A stretch of 9,910 nucleotides of DNA from Gemmatimonadota bacterium (GTDB lineage Bacteria > Gemmatimonadota > Gemmatimonadetes > Gemmatimonadales > GWC2-71-9), in the NCBI GenBank assembly GCA_029884275.1, contig JAOUIC010000027.1:1-9910 (forward strand), written 5' to 3'. How positions within the stretch are numbered: position 1 is the first letter of the stretch; every line of letters begins with the position of its first letter. A model generated the notes under the pieces. It ran no database searches. It was not told where the DNA came from and was given only the letters and a program-made list of their open reading frames with translations. Shown in pieces: positions 6,773-9,910 of this stretch. The translations under genes were made by a program, and so were the position numbers.

Positions 6773-8485
6773 ATGAGACTTGGCCCCCTCGAGACACTGA
6801 CGCCGGAGGACCTCGCCACGGTGACGTGGGAGGAACTCCGCGCCCGCTACGACGAACTCGCCGCCCGCCCGCTGGCCGATGCCGACATCGGGAACTGGCT
6901 CGCCGACTGGTCCCGGCTCGACGCCCTGGTGCAGGAGGCTTCCGCCAGGGCGATGATCGCCTACACCTGCGACACCACCGACCCTGCCAAGGAAGCGGCT
7001 CACCTCAGGTTCTCGGCGGAGATCCTTCCCAGACTCGAGGAACTCGAGGTGGCGCTCGCGGCGCGGCTGCTCGACTCGGGCTACACCCAGCCGGACCTCG
7101 AGATCTCCATCGCCAGGTTCCGGACCGCGCGCGAGCTGTTCCGCGAGGAGAACATGCCGCTCCACACCGAGATCGAGGAACACTGCACCCGGTACCAGAA
7201 GATCACCGGCGGCCTGACCGTGCGGTGGGACGGCGTGGAGAAGACCCTCCCCGAACTCCAGCCCTACCTCCAGGCCACCGACCGCCCGGTGCGCGAACGC
7301 GCCTTCCGGCTGGGTGCCGAGGCCTATGCCGAGCACCGGGGGGAGCTGGCGGACATCTTCGACCGGCTGTTCGCCCTCAGGGTTCAGGTGGCCCGGAATG
7401 CCGGCTTCGCGGACTACGAGTCCTACGCCTTTCGGGCCAAGTGCCGGTTCGACTACACGCCAGCCGACTGCCGCCGGTTCCATCGGGCGGTGGAGCGGGT
7501 CGTGGCACCCGCCGTCGCGCGGATCATGGAGCGGCGTCGCCGCCGGCTGGGTGTCGAGACGCTCCGTCCGTGGGATCTGACTCCCGATCCCGATGGCTGC
7601 GAGCCGCTTCGACCCTTCGAGTCGACCGACGAGCTGATGCGGACCTGCCGCGGTGTGTTCGGCCAGGTCCTGCCGGCGTTTGGCGATCAGTTCGGCCGCA
7701 TGATTGAAGGCGGCATGCTGGACCTCGCGGTGAGGAAGGGAAAGGCGCCGGGGGGCTATTGCGAGACGCTGCAGTACTCGGGGCGCCCCTTCATCTTCAT
7801 GAACGCGGTGGGGGTGCTGGACGACGTCAACACCCTGCTGCACGAGGCCGGGCACGCCTTCCACGCGGTCGAGTCGCACCGCCATCCGCTGGTATGGGAG
7901 CGGCACCCGGGCTACGAGATGTGCGAGCTGGCCTCGATGTCCATGGAGCTGCTGGCCGCACCGTACCTCAGGAAGGACCGCGGCGGGTTCTTCAGCGAGG
8001 CGGAGTTCGACCGGGCCCGGGCTGAGCACCTGGAGGATGTGCTCATCACCCTGAGCCATGTCGCGTCGGTGGATGCCTTCCAGAGCTGGCTCTACACCAG
8101 CGGTGAGGGCCACGACCGCGACGCCCGCGACCGGGCCTGGCTGACGCTGCGCTCACGCTTCGAGCGCGGCGTGGACTGGAGCGGACTCGAGCGGGAGCGG
8201 GCCACGCGGTGGCATCGCCAGCTGCACATCTTCCTGTACCCGTTCTACTACATCGAGTACGGCCTGGCCCAGATCGGGGCGCTCCAGGTCTGGCGCAACA
8301 GTCTCGGCGATCCCGCGCGGGCGGTGGCCCAGTATCGCCAGGCGCTCGCCCTGGGGAACACCCGCTCCCTGCCGGAGTTGTTCCGCGCAGCGGGAGTGGA
8401 GTTCAGTGTCGATGAAGGCCTGCTTGCCGGGCTGGTTCAACTGGTGGAGCAGGAACTGGCCCGTCACACCGCGGCGGTGGCCTGA
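6773..8485 (+). CDS. M3B family zinc oligopeptidase (oligoendopeptidase F-like)
   Basis: This 570-residue protein is about the length of PepF-type M3 enzymes and has no signal peptide or membrane segment, so it is expected in the cytoplasm, cleaving short peptides. The zinc site is HEAGH at 357-361 (H357, H361 as ligands, E358 catalytic). A glutamate in the CELASMSME segment (E385 most likely) would be the third ligand, matching the E-x2-S-x3-E block of M3B enzymes. The C-terminal segment with FYYIEYGLAQIGALQVW (about 494-510) is typical of the family's substrate-side helix. The N-terminal half is mainly helical and carries the expected RxxAYxAF-like lobe (around 175-225, with ERAFRLGAEAY). 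The start at 6773 gives a natural N-terminus. It has its own likely promoter 46 bases after the DUF2339 stop and is not obviously part of either neighbouring system. Its natural peptide substrates are unknown. Confidence 0.9.
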   Translation: MRLGPLETLTPEDLATVTWEELRARYDELAARPLADADIGNWLADWSRLDALVQEASARAMIAYTCDTTDPAKEAAHLRFSAEILPRLEELEVALAARLLDSGYTQPDLEISIARFRTARELFREENMPLHTEIEEHCTRYQKITGGLTVRWDGVEKTLPELQPYLQATDRPVRERAFRLGAEAYAEHRGELADIFDRLFALRVQVARNAGFADYESYAFRAKCRFDYTPADCRRFHRAVERVVAPAVARIMERRRRRLGVETLRPWDLTPDPDGCEPLRPFESTDELMRTCRGVFGQVLPAFGDQFGRMIEGGMLDLAVRKGKAPGGYCETLQYSGRPFIFMNAVGVLDDVNTLLHEAGHAFHAVESHRHPLVWERHPGYEMCELASMSMELLAAPYLRKDRGGFFSEAEFDRARAEHLEDVLITLSHVASVDAFQSWLYTSGEGHDRDARDRAWLTLRSRFERGVDWSGLERERATRWHRQLHIFLYPFYYIEYGLAQIGALQVWRNSLGDPARAVAQYRQALALGNTRSLPELFRAAGVEFSVDEGLLAGLVQLVEQELARHTAAVA

Positions 8486-8498
8486 TTCGCGCTGCCTG

Positions 8499-8529
8499 TT
8501 GCTTCCCGGCGTCCCTCGGGCAAGATTCT
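8499..8529 (+). promoter_or_regulatory. Possible promoter of infA
   Basis: TTGCTT (8499-8504) and GATTCT (8524-8529) are spaced 19 bases apart, or AGATTC with 18. The -10 match is weak. A small hairpin, CCGGA (8540-8544) with TCCGG (8548-8552), would lie in the leader. Confidence 0.3.
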
Positions 8530-8582
8530 GGGCCTGCCGCCGGACCATCCGGTCGGGCGACTCACCCCCGTGGAGGCCGTGA

Positions 8583-8801
8583 ATGGCGAAGGAAGAAGGC
8601 ATTGAAATGGAAGGCGTGGTCACCGAGGTGCTCCCCGACCGCAACTATCGGGTGAAGCTCGAGAACGGCCACTTCATCCTCGCCTATGCGGCCGGCAAGA
8701 TGAGCAAGTTCAAGATCCGAGTGCTCGAGGGCGATCGGGTCACCGTCGTCCTCTCCCCCTACGACCTCACCCGCGGCCGGGTGGTGTACCGCCACAAGTA
8801 G
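8583..8801 (+). CDS. infA: Translation initiation factor IF-1
   Basis: This 72-residue protein has exactly the length of the classical E. coli factor. It is a single S1-like OB fold that binds the 30S A site and assists IF-2 and IF-3. Diagnostic segments are MAKEEGIEMEG at the start, YRVKLENGH (31-39), AGKMSKFKIR (47-56) and SPYDLTRGR (58-66 region), all in the family order. GGAGG at 8572-8576 lies six bases before the ATG. The gene stands alone between a peptidase and a convergent cold-shock gene, not in the usual ribosomal-protein operon after secY, adk or map, so it may be relocated or a second copy. Its last codons form the left arm of a long hairpin shared with the csp 3' end. Confidence 0.97.
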   Translation: MAKEEGIEMEGVVTEVLPDRNYRVKLENGHFILAYAAGKMSKFKIRVLEGDRVTVVLSPYDLTRGRVVYRHK

Positions 8802-8831
8802 GGGCCGGCCACGGCCGACCCCTACTTGTGG
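8792..8831. terminator. Bidirectional hairpin between convergent infA and csp
   Basis: CCACAAGTAGGGG (8792-8804) and CCCCTACTTGTGG (8819-8831) form a perfect 13-bp stem, with further GGCC/GGCC pairing inside after one mismatch. It overlaps the last codons and stop of infA and ends five bases before the csp stop. There is no T-tract on either side, so it may act as a 3'-end stabiliser, slow polymerase or need Rho rather than terminate alone. Confidence 0.6.
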
Positions 8832-8836
8832 GACGG

Positions 8837-9049
8837 CTACTTCACTTTGGTGACGTTCTCCGCCGCCGGCCCCTTCGCGCCGTCAACGATGTCGAACTCG
8901 ACCCGCTCGCCCTCGGCGAGACTGCGGAATCCGTCCGCCTTGATGGCGGTGTGGTGGACGAAGCAGTCCTTGGAGCCGTTCTCGGGCGTGATGAAACCGT
9001 AGCCCTTGGCATCGTTGAACCACTTGACCGTGCCAGTGACGCGAGGCAT
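8837..9049 (-). CDS. Cold-shock domain protein (CspA family)
   Basis: This 70-residue single cold-shock domain is an RNA/ssDNA-binding OB fold acting as an RNA chaperone in the cytoplasm. The nucleic-acid-binding motifs are intact: GTVKWFND start (6-13), RNP1 KGYGFITPE (15-23) and RNP2-like CFVHHTAI (29-36). The length matches CspA-type proteins. The start at 9049 gives the standard short N-terminus, with GGAG at 9059-9062 nine bases upstream. An out-of-frame ATG lies seven bases before it. It converges with infA and lies downstream, on the same strand, of a Ser/Thr kinase from which a T-tract terminator separates it. The upstream region is unusually rich in inverted repeats, as expected for genes whose expression depends on leader folding. 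Housekeeping versus cold-induced role cannot be told from the protein. Confidence 0.95.
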   Translation of the reverse strand: MPRVTGTVKWFNDAKGYGFITPENGSKDCFVHHTAIKADGFRSLAEGERVEFDIVDGAKGPAAENVTKVK

Positions 9050-9058
9050 GCTGCATTA

Positions 9059-9142
9059 CTCCGTGCGGAGGGAAACATCGTCGGAGGTCGGCCTCTCGCC
9101 GGGTCTCCGACAGGGACGATGGGACCGGGGATTTCCGGGTCC
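9059..9142 (-). promoter_or_regulatory. Structured csp leader with ribosome-site-sequestering hairpin
   Basis: Read on the minus strand there are three hairpins: GGACC (9142-9138) with GGTCC (9126-9122); TCGGAG (9110-9105) with CTCCGA (9086-9081); and CTCC (9070-9067) with GGAG (9062-9059), whose right arm is the ribosome-binding site. The GGAG and CTCC segments can exchange partners, allowing alternative folds. The pairings are visible in the sequence; regulation by temperature is inference. Confidence 0.4.
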
Positions 9143-9150
9143 ATGGCTGC

Positions 9151-9178
9151 AAAAAAGCCCGGCGTCTTGTGCCCGGGC
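9151..9178 (-). terminator. Rho-independent terminator, minus strand
   Basis: On the minus strand, GCCCGG (9178-9173) and CCGGGC (9162-9157) form an all-GC 6-bp stem with a 10-base loop, followed by TTTTTT (9156-9151). It would end transcripts from the kinase gene or a small RNA from a promoter near 9274, and separates both from csp. It could also work as an attenuator in a long csp leader. Confidence 0.65.
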
Positions 9179-9245
9179 CGCGCAGTGTTTCCAGTGGAAG
9201 ACCTGCTCGAATGCTACCCGGCCAAGCCCTCTGGCCCTTCCAGCC
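9151..9245 (-). ncRNA. Candidate small RNA or attenuated leader, about 95 nt
   Basis: This non-coding stretch runs from a possible start near 9245 to the T-tract terminator. Inside, CTTCCA/TGGAAG (9237-9242 with 9195-9200) closes a structure holding a second stem, GGCCA/TGGCC (9220-9224 with 9232-9236), with an unpaired 19-base segment between. I do not recognise a known RNA family. It may simply be the kinase 3' untranslated region. Confidence 0.28.
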
Positions 9246-9251
9246 GCCACA

Positions 9252-9279
9252 AAGATGAACAAATCTCCTGTGCCGTCAA
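9252..9279 (-). promoter_or_regulatory. Possible minus-strand promoter just after the kinase stop
   Basis: On the minus strand, TTGACG (9279-9274) is followed after 16 bases by CATCTT (9257-9252). The -35 is good, the -10 weak. Start would be near 9245, upstream of the candidate RNA, the terminator and csp. Confidence 0.3.
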
Positions 9280-9285
9280 GGGTCT

Positions 9286-9910
9286 CTACGGCTGCCACCA
9301 CTTGCGGGCGGCCTTGGCCCACTCGCCACTGCGGTGCTTGAGCCCGCGCGTGGTCGCGCGGTTGAGGGCCTGCAGAAATTCCGCGGCCGAGGGGTAGCGC
9401 TGTTCGACTTCGGCGTGCATGGCGCGCTCCAGGACCGTGGCGAGGTCGTCGCTCACATCGGCCCGGAGTACACGGAGTTCGGGGCGCTGGTTGCTGGTCT
9501 GCCGGGTGAGCACCTGCTCGACCGTCTGCCCGGTGAACGGCGGCCTGCCTAACAGAACAAAGTAGGCCACCGCCGCGAGGCTGTAGAGGTCGGACCGCTG
9601 GTCCACCCGCTCGCCCAGCAGCTGCTCGGGGCTCGCGAACATCGGCGTGCCGCTCTGGCTGGTGGCGCCCCCGAAGCGTCCATGTCCCCTGAGCGCCAGC
9701 GCCAGACCGAAGTCGGTGATCTGCAGGCTCCCATCCCGGTCGAGCAGCATGTTCTCCGGCTTGAGGTCGCGGTGTACCAGTCCGGCCGCATGGGCCTGGT
9801 GCAGGGCGCTGAGCGCCTCACGGAGGATCCGCACCACCCGTTCCACCGTCAGGGGGCCGTCGCGCTCCACCAGGGTCGAGAGGTTCGGGCCCGGCACCAG
9901 CTCCATGGTG
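9286..9910 (-). CDS. Hanks-type Ser/Thr protein kinase, C-terminal part (gene runs past the window)
   Basis: This fragment has about 207 residues visible. Counting from the internal methionine at 9906, which is the M of the hinge segment MELVPGPNL and not a start, the catalytic loop VHRDLKPEN is at 44-52, DFG at 65-67, SPEQ (activation-segment end) at 92-95 and DQRSDLYSL at 102-110. The final lobe ends with RYPSAAEFLQAL near 170-180. The glycine loop, ATP-anchoring lysine and helix-C glutamate must lie beyond the right edge. After the kinase fold only about 20 basic and aromatic residues remain, with no membrane segment, so the C-terminal side is soluble, unlike the kinase at 2816-4825. All visible catalytic residues are intact, so it is probably active. 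A terminator follows about 107 bases after the stop. Substrates are unknown. Confidence 0.9.
   Translation of the reverse strand, partial: TMELVPGPNLSTLVERDGPLTVERVVRILREALSALHQAHAAGLVHRDLKPENMLLDRDGSLQITDFGLALALRGHGRFGGATSQSGTPMFASPEQLLGERVDQRSDLYSLAAVAYFVLLGRPPFTGQTVEQVLTRQTSNQRPELRVLRADVSDDLATVLERAMHAEVEQRYPSAAEFLQALNRATTRGLKHRSGEWAKAARKWWQP

Noticed and set aside
9195..9245. tRNA-like cloverleaf or SRP RNA between kinase and csp
   Set aside because: A TTCGA segment and nested stems look suggestive, but no proper T-arm, anticodon arm or 7-bp acceptor stem can be built, and the SRP domain IV core (GGAAG...AGCAG) is absent.
8828..9397. Plus-strand open frame of 189 codons across csp and the kinase 3' end
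   Set aside because: It runs antisense to csp and through a terminator hairpin, with no domain or ribosome-site support.
9904..9906. ATG as the true start of the second kinase
   Set aside because: The methionine belongs to the conserved hinge segment (MELVPG); the nucleotide-binding lobe must precede it, beyond the window edge.

Overview
The window is GC-rich (roughly two thirds G+C by eye) bacterial chromosome, densely packed, with Shine-Dalgarno sites, short overlaps and sigma70-type promoters. The gene mix (Hanks-type Ser/Thr kinases, a cupredoxin with a carboxypeptidase-regulatory-like tail, a DUF2339 membrane protein, an M3B oligopeptidase, and an infA resembling those I associate with Gemmatimonadota) suggests Gemmatimonadota or a neighbouring phylum. 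This is a judgement from protein character, not from a database search.

Layout. (1) 1-1718: the 3' end of an ABC permease of the ferric-iron/thiamine type, overlapping by ATGA a drug-efflux-like MFS transporter. (2) 1719-2133: a 415-base gap without a gene. It holds a repeat cluster (one inverted-repeat unit of about 148 bases, then direct copies of a unit of about 62 bases) and, at its right end, a promoter placed so close to the next ATG that the mRNA would be leaderless. (3) 2134-6726: an apparent three-gene operon. It encodes an exported type-1 copper (amicyanin-like) protein, a membrane-spanning sensor-HAMP-Ser/Thr kinase that seems to start at an AUU codon overlapping the previous stop, and a large DUF2339 polytopic membrane protein with a His-rich linker. 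(4) 6773-8485: an M3B (oligoendopeptidase F-like) metallopeptidase, also with a promoter suited to a leaderless mRNA. (5) 8583-8801: translation initiation factor IF-1. It converges on a cold-shock protein gene (8837-9049, minus) across a long perfect hairpin whose left arm includes the last infA codons. (6) 9050-9285: a structured leader or small-RNA region on the minus strand with one clear T-tract terminator. (7) 9286-9910: the C-terminal part of a second, soluble Hanks-type kinase on the minus strand, cut by the window edge.

The most interesting unit is 2134-6726. An exported copper or redox protein is translationally coupled to a transmembrane Ser/Thr kinase with a large extracytoplasmic sensor region, followed by a DUF2339 membrane protein. 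I infer a signalling module in which the cupredoxin, its metal or its redox state is sensed outside and read out by protein phosphorylation inside. The parts are visible in the sequence; the functional link is inference. Second in interest is the csp upstream region, with four complementary CTCC/GGAG segments that allow mutually exclusive folds, one of which hides the ribosome-binding site.
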